Shown piece by piece: positions 1-9,115 of a stretch of 52,668 bases of DNA. The DNA comes from a gamma proteobacterium symbiont of Ctena orbiculata. Its GTDB lineage: Bacteria; Pseudomonadota; Gammaproteobacteria; Chromatiales; Chromatiaceae. The DNA lies in the NCBI GenBank assembly GCA_003058525.1, contig QBVD01000023.1, positions 1-52,668 of the forward strand. Reading direction: 5' to 3'. The translations under genes and the position numbers were made by a program. Position 1 is the first letter of the stretch; each line of letters starts with the position of its first letter. The notes under the pieces are model-generated. The model saw only the letters and a list, made by a program, of their open reading frames with translations. It searched no databases and had not been told where the DNA came from.

Positions 1-36
1 CAGCAGAGTCGATTGGATTAGTGTTAACAGGCCCTA
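1..36 (-). repeat. End of a dispersed foldback repeat, copy 1
   Basis: The first 36 bases are the exact reverse complement of 52422-52457, by direct comparison. The rest of this copy would lie to the left of the window. A diverged relative lies at 37837-37862. Because the same repeat closes the right end in opposite orientation, the window ends may be assembly breaks at repeats. Confidence 0.85.
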
Positions 37-80
37 ACATAACGATAGGGTGAAAAGGGTTACGGTAGACAACAACAGGG

Positions 81-1601
81 TTAGCGTTCATGTCTGACAC
101 CCAAGCCTCTCAGGAGCCACAAACGCTCCTTTTGCTCCAAAACATGACGCCACACCAGGTAGATAAAACCTGTCAGTACGATACCGACAAACAGGAACTT
201 CTCCAGCAGATCCTGAAACTGGGTGGCGACAACAAAAAGCGTGACCGCCAGAAGCACCGATAATCCGAAACGCATGGCTGATGCCCGACACTCGGGTACC
301 AGCGCCAAAGACATCATATACAGTGCAAGCGCATCCAGCCATGCTCTCAGCGTCCAAACCAGTGCAGCGCCCAAAATGCCGTAGTGGGACAAGGCCCACC
401 ACAGACCTGCCAGATAGATCGGCAACTCCAAAAGATGCAGCTTGGCAGACCAATCGGGGTGACCCGCCGACTGCACCAGAGAAAAAGGCACCAGAGAGAG
501 CCCATAGAACAGAACCCCGACAGCCAGCCACTGCATCACCTGGTAACCATTGTCAGCAAATTCCTCGCCCACCCATAATTTCAAGCCATCGAATGAGAAT
601 ACCGAGATCACCAGCAGCAGAGGAAACAGGGCGATAAAGATGTAACTGAGCCCTTTGTTGAACAGTTCAGCTGAGTATTTTCGATCCTGGCCCTGTTCTA
701 TAGCCAGTGTAGTCGATTGGGCAGGCAGCAAAACGGCGACAAAGGCGGTTGGTATAACCATCAATCGAAATACGATTTCATAGGGTGTCGTATAAAAGGC
801 CACTGCGGTCACTGACAACACCGCGCCGATCACAAAACGGTCCATGGATACCATTAACGGCACGACAATGTTGCTCACCGTCATCCACCCGCCAAAACCG
901 AAAAGCGGACGTAATTGACCGGGGTCGATTCGATAGTGTTGGCGTACCTCAGGCACGATTCGAAACATCAACATGAAGTGAGCCAGGACAGCGATGAATC
1001 TGCCAGCAACCAGTACAGCAACAATGGGATAAAGACTGGTGGAGAATGGCAATACTGCAACCGGACCGACAAAGGTAAATATACCCATAGGTATGCGTAT
1101 GGCTGTTAATAACTTAAATTGCTGATAGGCTGCAATCACACCTCGCAGGCCAACTGTGATAATAACGAATGGAATCGACACGGAGAGGAGATAGAAGGCC
1201 TTCAACGTCTCCTGTTGCAATTCGGACGGAACCTTCAACACCGAGCCAACCAACCAGGGTGTGAGCCAGAAGATGACAACAAATCCGATCACGCCAAGGA
1301 CAGTCATCAGGATCATAGCCGTCCATACCAGGCCGGGTATCTTGTGGTATTGATGTTCACCTAAGCACTTTGCAACCAATACCGTCAACGCACGTCCAAG
1401 GCCAAAATCAAACAGACTGAAGTAACCGACGAACATCCAACTGATTGCCAACAGCCCAAAACGGTCTTTGCCAATGCCGTCAATCAGGATTGGTATGGTG
1501 ATGATGGCGACAAGGAAAGGGACAATGATACTCAGCAAATTCCAGACGACGTTCTTGGCCAGTCGGCCACCACGTGTCAGTTCATTATCTTCGGCGCTCA
1601 T
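81..1601 (-). CDS. Wzx-type polysaccharide flippase
   Basis: This 506-residue protein is almost entirely hydrophobic, with about 12-14 predicted membrane segments, a short charged N-terminus and a conserved-looking start (GGRLAKNVVWNLLS) typical of the oligosaccharide flippase (Wzx/RfbX, MATE-like) family. Members move lipid-linked oligosaccharide units across the inner membrane. Length fits the family, usually 400-520 residues. It is the last gene of a minus-strand glycan operon, 138 bases after a family 2 glycosyltransferase, so it probably flips the unit made by the upstream transferases. No Wzy polymerase is recognisable beside it. The substrate cannot be read from sequence. The ATG at 1599-1601 is used. 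The stop lies about 45 bases inside the repeat at the left window end. Confidence 0.85.
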   Translation of the reverse strand: MSAEDNELTRGGRLAKNVVWNLLSIIVPFLVAIITIPILIDGIGKDRFGLLAISWMFVGYFSLFDFGLGRALTVLVAKCLGEHQYHKIPGLVWTAMILMTVLGVIGFVVIFWLTPWLVGSVLKVPSELQQETLKAFYLLSVSIPFVIITVGLRGVIAAYQQFKLLTAIRIPMGIFTFVGPVAVLPFSTSLYPIVAVLVAGRFIAVLAHFMLMFRIVPEVRQHYRIDPGQLRPLFGFGGWMTVSNIVVPLMVSMDRFVIGAVLSVTAVAFYTTPYEIVFRLMVIPTAFVAVLLPAQSTTLAIEQGQDRKYSAELFNKGLSYIFIALFPLLLVISVFSFDGLKLWVGEEFADNGYQVMQWLAVGVLFYGLSLVPFSLVQSAGHPDWSAKLHLLELPIYLAGLWWALSHYGILGAALVWTLRAWLDALALYMMSLALVPECRASAMRFGLSVLLAVTLFVVATQFQDLLEKFLFVGIVLTGFIYLVWRHVLEQKERLWLLRGLGVRHER

Positions 1602-1739
1602 GATCAGCTACGATTCCGGACAGAGAGTCATGTATCCAAGCACTCCAAAATTTCAAATCGTTATGAGGCCTAAACATAACTATGCCTGCAGACCACAAAA
1701 CTCCGAAAGAGTGGCGTTCTAGAAAAAGATCAAACCCGC

Positions 1740-2555
1740 TTAAGCCCAGCGCCAACCGTGCTTGTGATAAAACACAAACGCCGACTTGGCAAACATGAGA
1801 ATATGCTTGATTCCCTTTTTTGAAGCGTTGCCTCCACCATGGACAATACGCACATCCGGAACATAGGCGATGGTGGAGCGTTTGCCTATCCTGATTGACA
1901 GGTCGAAATCTTCAAAGTAAACAAAGAAATCCGGTGAAAAGCCTTTTACATTCACCAACACATTGTGTCGTACAAACATAAAACAGCCACTGGCCATAAC
2001 TTCCTTACTGAGCGTACGTCCCTTTAAATCGTAGCGCATCTCATATTCCTGCAGACGCTCCGCAAAATATCGCTTCACGAACCTTGGTGCAAAACCACGC
2101 AAAAACAGATCGAGAACCGCGGGATAGCGCTTGCAAAGATACTGCTTGTAACCTTCCGGGTCTTCAGAATAGGGGGATAGCAAACCGATGTTGGGATTGT
2201 GGTGCATATATTTGATCGCCTTCAGAAAGGCATCTTCGAGCACTTCCACATCGGGATTGATAACCAGATGATAGTCGCTCTGTTCATTCAGGATTACCAG
2301 GTTATGGGCGGCGCCATATCCAATATTACCGCCCGTCCCAAGCACCATCCACTCATGTACGCCATTATCGAATACCCGTGATGCCAGGTGCTTAACCTGG
2401 TTCAGAATCCCACCATTGTCGACAACCACAACCTTGGCCTTGAGATCCTGCAACTCCTCGGCGGCATAGTCAAGGGACCTGACTATGCTCACAAGCGTCT
2501 CCCTAAGGGTAGGCAGGCCGCTATCATAGTAGACAATGGATATTACGAGTTTCAT
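1740..2555 (-). CDS. Family 2 glycosyltransferase, rhamnosyltransferase-like
   Basis: The 271-residue protein has the GT2 order of motifs: an N-terminal nucleotide-sugar strand (LVISIVYYDS), a VVVDNG segment, the GNIGYGAAHN segment, an NPDV motif in the DXD position, and SGCFMFVR followed by GFSPDFFVYFEDFDL near the acceptor site. These are typical of WbbL/RfbF-like transferases that add rhamnose or similar sugars on the cytoplasmic face. It follows the DUF3144-like gene by 45 bases and precedes the flippase, so it is likely part of the same transcript. Sugar specificity is inferred only from overall resemblance. Confidence 0.85.
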   Translation of the reverse strand: MKLVISIVYYDSGLPTLRETLVSIVRSLDYAAEELQDLKAKVVVVDNGGILNQVKHLASRVFDNGVHEWMVLGTGGNIGYGAAHNLVILNEQSDYHLVINPDVEVLEDAFLKAIKYMHHNPNIGLLSPYSEDPEGYKQYLCKRYPAVLDLFLRGFAPRFVKRYFAERLQEYEMRYDLKGRTLSKEVMASGCFMFVRHNVLVNVKGFSPDFFVYFEDFDLSIRIGKRSTIAYVPDVRIVHGGGNASKKGIKHILMFAKSAFVFYHKHGWRWA

Positions 2556-2600
2556 GACAATTCCAAGTCACATCAAGCACAAACCGGAAGGAGGAAAAAA

Positions 2601-2897
2601 CTACTGCTTTTTAGTAGTCTTTTGGCCACTACTTTCCGCTGCCTTCCGTTTGATCTCCTGAATCTTGGCCAACTGAGCACGGTAAGTATCGACCAGACGA
2701 TCAACACCGCTCGGCTTCAGATATCCCTGATTGCCCGCAGCCACATAGGTACTATAGGTTGCAGATGCCGACATCAAGGCTGCATTGACCAACGGCAGAG
2801 GTTTACCCTCACTTTTGATTTCGTTGGCCAAGGAAATGAAACGTTCGGCCACCGCTGTAAATTCAGCAAATTCTGTTTCTTGATCAGACATCGTCAT
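2601..2897 (-). CDS. DUF3144-like small protein
   Basis: This acidic, helical protein of 98 residues (96 if the second ATG at 2891 is used) resembles the DUF3144 family: an F-x3-A-x2-FI-LAN helix near residues 12-27, a V-x-AALM-AS-x2-Y-x3-VAAG segment around 55-75, and a lysine-rich tail. The function of DUF3144 is unknown. It has no signal peptide or membrane segment, so it is cytoplasmic. Its start overlaps the last codons of the large methyltransferase-glycosyltransferase gene (2884-2897), which indicates translational coupling. The family assignment is from memory of the pattern and is moderately sure; the gene itself is supported by overlap, composition and operon position. Confidence 0.7.
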   Translation of the reverse strand: MTMSDQETEFAEFTAVAERFISLANEIKSEGKPLPLVNAALMSASATYSTYVAAGNQGYLKPSGVDRLVDTYRAQLAKIQEIKRKAAESSGQKTTKKQ

Positions 2898-5883
2898 CCT
2901 CGTCGTTTACACCCTTCCAATTCAGTGAAAAATCCTCTGCGATACGCGTCAAGTTCGGATTGTAGGCTGGATCACGCTGCAACAGAGGTCCATATTTTTC
3001 TAGCATATACTCGGCTTCACCACTGAAACGCTGTTGTTTTTCCGGTGTGTCCTCCGCACCACGAGAGGCCGATTCGTGATGATAAAGCTCCGCATAGGGC
3101 GTCCAAAGATTGTAATAACCAGCTTGATAAATACGAATACAGAGATCCACATCATTGAAGGCAACCGCGAGATGTTCACTATCAAAACCGCCCACGGCAT
3201 CAAAAACCTCCCGCCTAAGCAACAGACAGGCAGCTGTCACCGCAGTGTAGTTCTGAATCAACACGGAACGCCCCATGTAGCCTTTGTTGTCTTTACTCGA
3301 ATATTTCATGGCATGGCCTGCCACACCCCCAAGACCCAAAACTACACCACCGTGCTGTAATCGGTCGTCCGGATACCAGAGCCTTGCGCCGACGGCGCCT
3401 ATCTCGGGTCTGACGCCGTGACTCACCATCTCTCCTAACCAGTCTGGAGAAATCACTTCGATATCGTCATTCATGAAGCAGAGCAGTTCCCCACTCGCAT
3501 GTTCTACGGCAAAGTTGTTGATGGCGGAAAAATTAAAGGGATGGTCATAGTGCAATACCTTGGTAGCGCCCTGGCTGTCGAGCTCAGTTAGATACGCCAG
3601 GGTCGCCTGATCATCGCTTTGGTTATCGACAATGATAAACTCAATATTCTTGTAATCGCTCCTGTCACGTATGCTTTCAATGCATTGGCGCAATAATTTT
3701 TCGCCATTACGGGTTGGGATGATTATCGAGACAAGCGGCCGGGAATCCGGCAGTTGATACCGCACCCGGATCATACCATCGATATACTCCGACTCCGTGA
3801 CATCGGCTTCAAGTCCGCGAATATCAAGATCGTCCTTAACCGCACGCAGGGCGGCATCCATTGCATAGGATTTTGCCTCTCCGCCCGAGGCAGTGCTTTC
3901 CGGTATCGCACGCCAATGATACAAGATCCATGGTATGTGACGCACCTGCTTGCGAGGATCGATCTCCCGCAAACACCTGAGCGCCAGATCGTAGTCCTGC
4001 GCGCCCTCGAAACCTTCACGCATTCCGCCCACCTTCTCCACCAGGGAACGCTTGTAGACGCCGAAGTGACAGATCATGTTGTGGGAGCGCATCAGATCCG
4101 GATTGAAATCCGGCTTGAAGTAGTGGTCGAATCGCACCTCTTCATTATTCAGCTTGTCTTCATCGGAGAAAACAATCTCAGCATGCGGATTGAGAATGAT
4201 CTCCTGGGCCACAAAATAGAGTGCAAAGTCAGCCAATTGATCATCGTGATCCATCAGGGCAACATAATCCCCGCTTGCCATGGAAAAGGCGGAATTCGTG
4301 GCATTCGAGATGTGGCCGTTCTCCTCCCGGTAGATGACCTTGATGCGTTTGTAACGGCGCATGTATTCATCCAACACGCGCTTTATATGTGGTCGCGTGG
4401 ATGCATCATCCGCGATACACAACTCCCAATTCTCATAGGATTGTGCAAGCACTGAGTCGAGTGCGGCCCGCAGCAAATATTCATCGACGTTATACACCGG
4501 CATGACAATCGAGATGAAAGGCCTGTCAGGATGTTCATTGAGCTGTTCAACCATTTCAAGGGTCGGCACACCGACTGGCTCCACATCCCTGATCCACAAC
4601 GAGTAGTCATAGGTTGGTGATGACTCGGTATTCAACTGTTCGCGTATAGCCTGTAGACCACCTAGTTTCCAAAGCCGCGCTGCCTCCCGGCTCCAGTCAC
4701 GTATCAGACCTGGCTCTTTCCTCAATTTCTTCAGCTCCGGCGCAAACCTACGCATTAGCCGTAATGGCCTGGTCAACGCCATGTAGACGCGCCAACCTCG
4801 ACTGTTCACGACAGCCCGAAGATCCTTTTTAGTATGTTTAAGGTCATTTTTGAGCCAAAACAGGTCATGGTTCATGGAGCGATTACTCCTGTCCATAATC
4901 TGCAGCTGACTCTGCAATTCACTCCTCAGACTACGCTCCTTCGCTAAGGCGTTGTACGCTTCCCGGGCCTCCCTGATCGCATTCTCCATAGCCTCTCTGT
5001 GCCTGAGCAACTCATCGTTCAAAGTACCCAGTGCCTGCTGTTGATCCTGCAGAATCCTGTCCCGCTCTTCCACCATTTTGAGGCGTGTCTCTGCGGTACT
5101 GCCTGCCTGATGCAATTCATCGAGAAGATTTCTATAGACCTCGACCGAGGCCTGCATCGGCTTGTCGTTGAGGACAGGAAATTTCTCGACAGTGACACTG
5201 CTGTCCGGGGTTGCAGAGACGATGTACTGAAAGGCTGCCGCATCCGGCGTATGAAACAGCGCAAGCCCCCGTTCACTCGCCTCAAAACCCATCCTCTCCA
5301 GCCGCTTCTCAATTTCGGAATCGGCCATATCGTGAAAGGTGTAAGTCAGCTCGTTAACCCTGAAGCCGCTGCGGGCAAACATCTCGCGTAAAGAGCTGTA
5401 GGTAAACAGATGCAGATGGGTGCGATCAAGGAGCCCCGTATCCTCATAGGTGAAACGCCCTTCCAACAGTTCGAGACGAAGCGAAGCATGGGCGCCATTG
5501 GGCAAGGAGGCGAGAAGGATTCCCCCGTCACTCAACAGATGGGGAAGTTTCTTGAGCAGGGCAATGGGATTGCGCAGATGTTCGAGAATATCGGCACAGG
5601 TGATGATATCGAAGCGTTCATCACCAAGGCTCTTCAGCCAGCCTCTGCTTTGCACATCCCCGACGATGACACGATCGCAAACCGCTTTGGCTCTGTTCGC
5701 CATGCTCCGGTCGATCTCAACGCCCACCACATAGCAATCCTTCTCCCGCCGCAGATAGTCCGACATGTAGCCGGTCGCACATCCCAACTCAAGCACCCGG
5801 CTGCCTGCCGGTATCCGTTTAACCAACTGGGTATGGGAATTGTTTTCGACATTCAAATCGAGTTTAAAATCGTATTCAGCCAC
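2884..5883 (-). CDS. Methyltransferase-coiled coil-double GT2 glycosyltransferase fusion
   Basis: This 999-residue multidomain enzyme has four parts. Residues 20-225 form a class I SAM methyltransferase (motif I VLELGCATG at 30-38; DIITCADILEHL at 92-103). Residues 245-355 are charged and heptad-like, probably a coiled coil. Residues 454-680 are a first GT2 domain (SIVMPVYN, ADDAST, DHDD at 545-548). Residues 715-960 are a second GT2 domain (SIIIPTRNGE, VDNQS, NDD at 805-807). Such fusions are known from O-antigen and capsule loci, where methylation can modify or cap a chain while the transferases extend it; that role here is inferred. The reading frame begins at a GTG (5881-5883) without a clear Shine-Dalgarno. 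It leads the minus-strand operon and overlaps the DUF3144-like gene by 14 bases. Confidence 0.88.
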   Translation of the reverse strand: MAEYDFKLDLNVENNSHTQLVKRIPAGSRVLELGCATGYMSDYLRREKDCYVVGVEIDRSMANRAKAVCDRVIVGDVQSRGWLKSLGDERFDIITCADILEHLRNPIALLKKLPHLLSDGGILLASLPNGAHASLRLELLEGRFTYEDTGLLDRTHLHLFTYSSLREMFARSGFRVNELTYTFHDMADSEIEKRLERMGFEASERGLALFHTPDAAAFQYIVSATPDSSVTVEKFPVLNDKPMQASVEVYRNLLDELHQAGSTAETRLKMVEERDRILQDQQQALGTLNDELLRHREAMENAIREAREAYNALAKERSLRSELQSQLQIMDRSNRSMNHDLFWLKNDLKHTKKDLRAVVNSRGWRVYMALTRPLRLMRRFAPELKKLRKEPGLIRDWSREAARLWKLGGLQAIREQLNTESSPTYDYSLWIRDVEPVGVPTLEMVEQLNEHPDRPFISIVMPVYNVDEYLLRAALDSVLAQSYENWELCIADDASTRPHIKRVLDEYMRRYKRIKVIYREENGHISNATNSAFSMASGDYVALMDHDDQLADFALYFVAQEIILNPHAEIVFSDEDKLNNEEVRFDHYFKPDFNPDLMRSHNMICHFGVYKRSLVEKVGGMREGFEGAQDYDLALRCLREIDPRKQVRHIPWILYHWRAIPESTASGGEAKSYAMDAALRAVKDDLDIRGLEADVTESEYIDGMIRVRYQLPDSRPLVSIIIPTRNGEKLLRQCIESIRDRSDYKNIEFIIVDNQSDDQATLAYLTELDSQGATKVLHYDHPFNFSAINNFAVEHASGELLCFMNDDIEVISPDWLGEMVSHGVRPEIGAVGARLWYPDDRLQHGGVVLGLGGVAGHAMKYSSKDNKGYMGRSVLIQNYTAVTAACLLLRREVFDAVGGFDSEHLAVAFNDVDLCIRIYQAGYYNLWTPYAELYHHESASRGAEDTPEKQQRFSGEAEYMLEKYGPLLQRDPAYNPNLTRIAEDFSLNWKGVNDEDDDV

Positions 5884-6007
5884 GTGGATACTATCGACGT
5901 ATTAGTTGGATTGGTTACTTATCGGTCAGCTACTCGAACCATATCAGAGCGTCACTGACTTAGACACGGATAAATGTTGGTAAAAGTACCGACCCGCGCC
6001 AACCGCT

Positions 6008-6910
6008 TCACTCAGCACTTTGCTGCTGTTGCTTTTGCGCATACGCTTCGACTTTATCTTCATAGATGCCGGCCTTGTTTTTCTTCAGAAGCCCATCGAA
6101 GTAATCATCACGCCGATTCTGGATATAATCACTCTTCATTGTCTCAATGATCTTATCCTTTACCTGTTCAAAGGATAATTTCTTTGGCGAATAGCGGTTA
6201 ACCAGCTTAATGATGTGATAGCCAAACTTGGTCTCTACTATATCGCTGATCTCTCCCGGTTTATGCATCGCCACCACTGCCTCGTCGAAGGATTCAACCA
6301 TAGAACCCCGTTTGAACACTCCCAATGAACCCTGATTCTTCAGGGTCACCGTATCCTCTGAATAGACCATGACAAGGTCCTCAAATGAGCTTTGGCCACT
6401 GTCGAGCTCCTCCTTCACCTTCTTGATAATCTCGAGCGCCTCTTCCTTGGGATGGTGCTTGGGCAATCTGTCCGTCGTGGAGATCAGGATATGTTTCGCT
6501 TCAAATCGTTCGGGTATCGTGTAGGCTTCGGGATTCCCCTCATACTGTTCCCTGGCCGCCTGCTCGAAATCCGGAATTGGTTCGGCGTCGATCTGCTTCA
6601 GTCGCTCCAAATAGAGCAGTTTTTCCCTTTGGCGGCGAAGCTTGGCCTGAAACAACTCTGAATCGCCGAGGCCGTTTTTTTCAGCCTCTTCGGAGAGGGC
6701 GCGAATCAGGTAGATCTGGCGCAACAGTTTCAATAACTGATTGTGGTCTGCCACGACCTTGCTTCTGGCATCCTCCGGCCCACTCAATAACAGAGCGTCC
6801 AGGTCAACATCCTTGACCTCAATTCCTCCGCCGAACATCAAAGTCTCGCCGGCTAATGATGCGACAGGTGACAGGCAAAGCGCCATTGTCAGTAACAAAC
6901 AGAACTTCAT
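6008..6910 (-). CDS. Periplasmic parvulin-type peptidyl-prolyl isomerase
   Basis: This 300-residue protein has a Sec signal peptide (1-20, ending ASLA), a helical N-terminal region (about 30-125) and one parvulin (PpiC/SurA-type) domain at 134-240. The domain shows AKHILIS (H140), QGSLGVFKRGSMVESFDEAV and the terminal FGYHIIKL. The C-terminal helix and Q-rich tail complete a PrsA/PpiC-like chaperone layout. It should catalyse prolyl cis-trans isomerisation and assist folding of exported proteins in the periplasm. A GAGG Shine-Dalgarno precedes the ATG, and a perfect TATAAT lies on the minus strand at 6949-6954, although its -35 is poor. The next gene upstream encodes a large exported protein but ends in a terminator, so the two are transcribed separately. 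Confidence 0.9.
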   Translation of the reverse strand: MKFCLLLTMALCLSPVASLAGETLMFGGGIEVKDVDLDALLLSGPEDARSKVVADHNQLLKLLRQIYLIRALSEEAEKNGLGDSELFQAKLRRQREKLLYLERLKQIDAEPIPDFEQAAREQYEGNPEAYTIPERFEAKHILISTTDRLPKHHPKEEALEIIKKVKEELDSGQSSFEDLVMVYSEDTVTLKNQGSLGVFKRGSMVESFDEAVVAMHKPGEISDIVETKFGYHIIKLVNRYSPKKLSFEQVKDKIIETMKSDYIQNRRDDYFDGLLKKNKAGIYEDKVEAYAQKQQQQSAE

Positions 6911-7133
6911 AGATAACCTCTAAGATATATGCAGATAGTAAGTCGGGAATTATACGGCGGCACTATCAGCAACGCCATTGCTCTATAGACGACAACACAA
7001 GCAACCGGTTCAAAATCAAAAGTTAAATCAAACCCTATTCAATAAGTAACTTCAATACTTGCTCCAACCTGAAGCAGATTTTCATCAGATTGCAACATGT
7101 GGAACTTAAAAACCGCCACGCAATTTCAGGCAT

Positions 7134-7163
7134 AAAAAAAGGCAGGCCTTTCGGCCTGCCTTT
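7134..7163 (-). terminator. Intrinsic terminator of the 597-residue exported protein gene
   Basis: A perfect 8-bp G+C-rich stem, GGCAGGCC at 7141-7148 and GGCCTGCC at 7153-7160, has a 4-base loop. It extends by three A-T pairs and is followed on the minus strand by seven T (7134-7140). It lies about 30 bases beyond the stop of the exported-protein gene. Confidence 0.9.
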
Positions 7164-7193
7164 CCACGTTTCGCTTACGCGATTCGTACTTGG

Positions 7194-8987
7194 TTACGGA
7201 GTACGGTTGACGCTGCGGATCAGGTCAACGGTCTCACCCAGCTGGGCAGGACCGACATCACCCGCCATGGCGGAGAAGCCGATAACCGGAACACCAGTCC
7301 ACACGCCGGCTGCACCTGGGACACCACCAACAGCCTCAACCATCGCGATAATGCTAGGATGAGTAGTGTAGTCATACGCAGCAGCAGCGCTGATGGTTAC
7401 CCAACCAGCCTCGAAGCCAGGATCCAGGTTCCAATTGAAGACGTTGGCAGCAGGCGTACCCAGAACAGACTGGTTACCGCCAGCAGAACGGTTCACGGAA
7501 ACAACGTTAACCTCACGCTCCAGGGCTACGATGGTCGGCGCATTGATCGGTACCGGTGAGAAGTCACTGGAACCGGCAACAACCTGGGCCACCTGCTCTT
7601 CATAGTCGTAGTAGACCAGACCCACTTCAACATCAGGTGACGAAGCTTCGTAACCGGCATTGGTACAATGGATACCTGATCCAGGTGCTGTTTCCGGATA
7701 GTCGTTTGCAGGCGTACCCAGAGTCGTCAAGGCGACAGTGGCACCATCATCGACACCATCGTTCAAGGTACCTGCACAAGGTGCCAGAGGACCGGCGCCG
7801 TCCAGATCCAGAGTCAGGATACTACCGTTGTAGATACCATGCTTACGCATCGGAAAGGTTGCGACGATATCGGTCTCACCATTGATGCCGGCCTCGACGA
7901 AGTAAGGCGCGGAGATTGCATCAGCACTGAGGACGATAGCCATCGGTAGCGGATTGGAACCCATGGGAATCGACGGATTCGGCGCGATGTCGTTGATGGC
8001 GCCCGTGTCCAACTCGACCAACGGTAAGGGCCCCGTAGTTTTCACACCGGCACCGGTGTTGTCCAGCATGTTCGCAACCACCACATCACCGGATGCCAGC
8101 GAAGGCAGCAGGTAGTTGGACTGATCGTCTGACTGGTAGTGCTGTGCGACCGTGGCATAATCGTCAACGTGAGTACCCTGCTCAACGAAGGCGGCACCTG
8201 TCCCGGTGTTGATCATGATCGAATAGGCGTTGATACCACCGGTGGGCTCAACAAGACCTGCGTTCATGGTGTCTGCATAAGGGGCAGCAGGACCACCCGC
8301 ATCTTGCGCAACACCTTCAGTCGTCATTGCGCCAGGCTCGAAACCATCGATATTGACCGCGCTAGCCGCACCGGCAGTCCAGGCATCATCGACGACTGTG
8401 CAGTCTGCAGGCATACCAGTGGCATCATGCAGTAGGCCGGCCGGAATGGAGCGGTCGCCAGCTGCGATAGTGACCGTGCCGTCAGCAATACCGGTTCCAT
8501 CGATCTCAGCTTCCAGACCGCCGTCATTAGCAGGTCCAGCACCGTCAGCGATTACACCCATCTCGATGATCTCGACGTAACCTTCGGTCAGATCCTCATC
8601 GGTGGTAGCGGTGTAGATGTTGCGGAAGTCTACGCCAGCCTGCAGCAGGGCCTTGCCAGGATAGGTACAAGTCTCGTCTTCGGTGATGATGTTGGCAACA
8701 GAGCCATTCAGACGAATGGTGGCGTTCCAGACATCAAAGGGTGACATGTAGACGTTGAAGTCGAGCACGTCGGCAGAGATACGGGACTCACGGAATCTAA
8801 CCTTGACAGCCTTGTACTCGCCTGTGGTATTGGTGATGTTGATGTTGGTGATAAAGTTGTTGTTTACATTGTAGTAAGGCAGCAGCGCAACTTGACCTGT
8901 TCCGTCTGTATTGACGTGAGCCGCATTGACTCCGGCAGTAGCGGTAGCCATAAGCATGGCTGCAGCGATCTTAGATTTTCTCAACAC
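7194..8987 (-). CDS. Large exported protein of unknown function
   Basis: The 597-residue protein has a Sec signal peptide (1-22, ending GVNA). The mature part is acidic, rich in Gly, Ala, Asp, Asn and Thr, and has few Cys (about four), typical of a secreted or surface beta-rich protein. Residues 30-85 (QVALLPYYNVNNNFITNINI, then KAVKVRFRESRISADVLDFN and MSPFDVW) form a segment I associate with a widespread uncharacterised family of exported proteobacterial proteins. No enzymatic motif, anchor, autotransporter domain or sorting signal is visible. The start is GTG at 8985-8987, with TTG next as alternative, behind a good AGGAG 8 bases upstream. A long AT-rich leader region and a strong terminator suggest a monocistronic, well-expressed gene. 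Function unknown; surface-layer or matrix protein is a guess. Confidence 0.8.
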   Translation of the reverse strand: MLRKSKIAAAMLMATATAGVNAAHVNTDGTGQVALLPYYNVNNNFITNINITNTTGEYKAVKVRFRESRISADVLDFNVYMSPFDVWNATIRLNGSVANIITEDETCTYPGKALLQAGVDFRNIYTATTDEDLTEGYVEIIEMGVIADGAGPANDGGLEAEIDGTGIADGTVTIAAGDRSIPAGLLHDATGMPADCTVVDDAWTAGAASAVNIDGFEPGAMTTEGVAQDAGGPAAPYADTMNAGLVEPTGGINAYSIMINTGTGAAFVEQGTHVDDYATVAQHYQSDDQSNYLLPSLASGDVVVANMLDNTGAGVKTTGPLPLVELDTGAINDIAPNPSIPMGSNPLPMAIVLSADAISAPYFVEAGINGETDIVATFPMRKHGIYNGSILTLDLDGAGPLAPCAGTLNDGVDDGATVALTTLGTPANDYPETAPGSGIHCTNAGYEASSPDVEVGLVYYDYEEQVAQVVAGSSDFSPVPINAPTIVALEREVNVVSVNRSAGGNQSVLGTPAANVFNWNLDPGFEAGWVTISAAAAYDYTTHPSIIAMVEAVGGVPGAAGVWTGVPVIGFSAMAGDVGPAQLGETVDLIRSVNRTP

Positions 8988-9086
8988 AGTTGTGTCTCCT
9001 ATTACTTTTGCGTGTTAACACTAAAAAACTAACTGAGCCTGTTTATGCGGCCAGCTAAAAGCCTTGAGATCAGGCGCATGTCGAGG

Positions 9087-9115
9087 ATTATCGACCTAAA
9101 CCCAAGACCGTGCAA
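9087..9115 (-). promoter_or_regulatory. Candidate sigma70 promoter of the exported protein gene
   Basis: On the minus strand, TTGCAC (9110-9115) is separated by 17 bases from GATAAT (9087-9092). The -10 matches consensus at five of six positions and the -35 at only three. It would give a leader of roughly 90 nucleotides. Confidence 0.35.
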
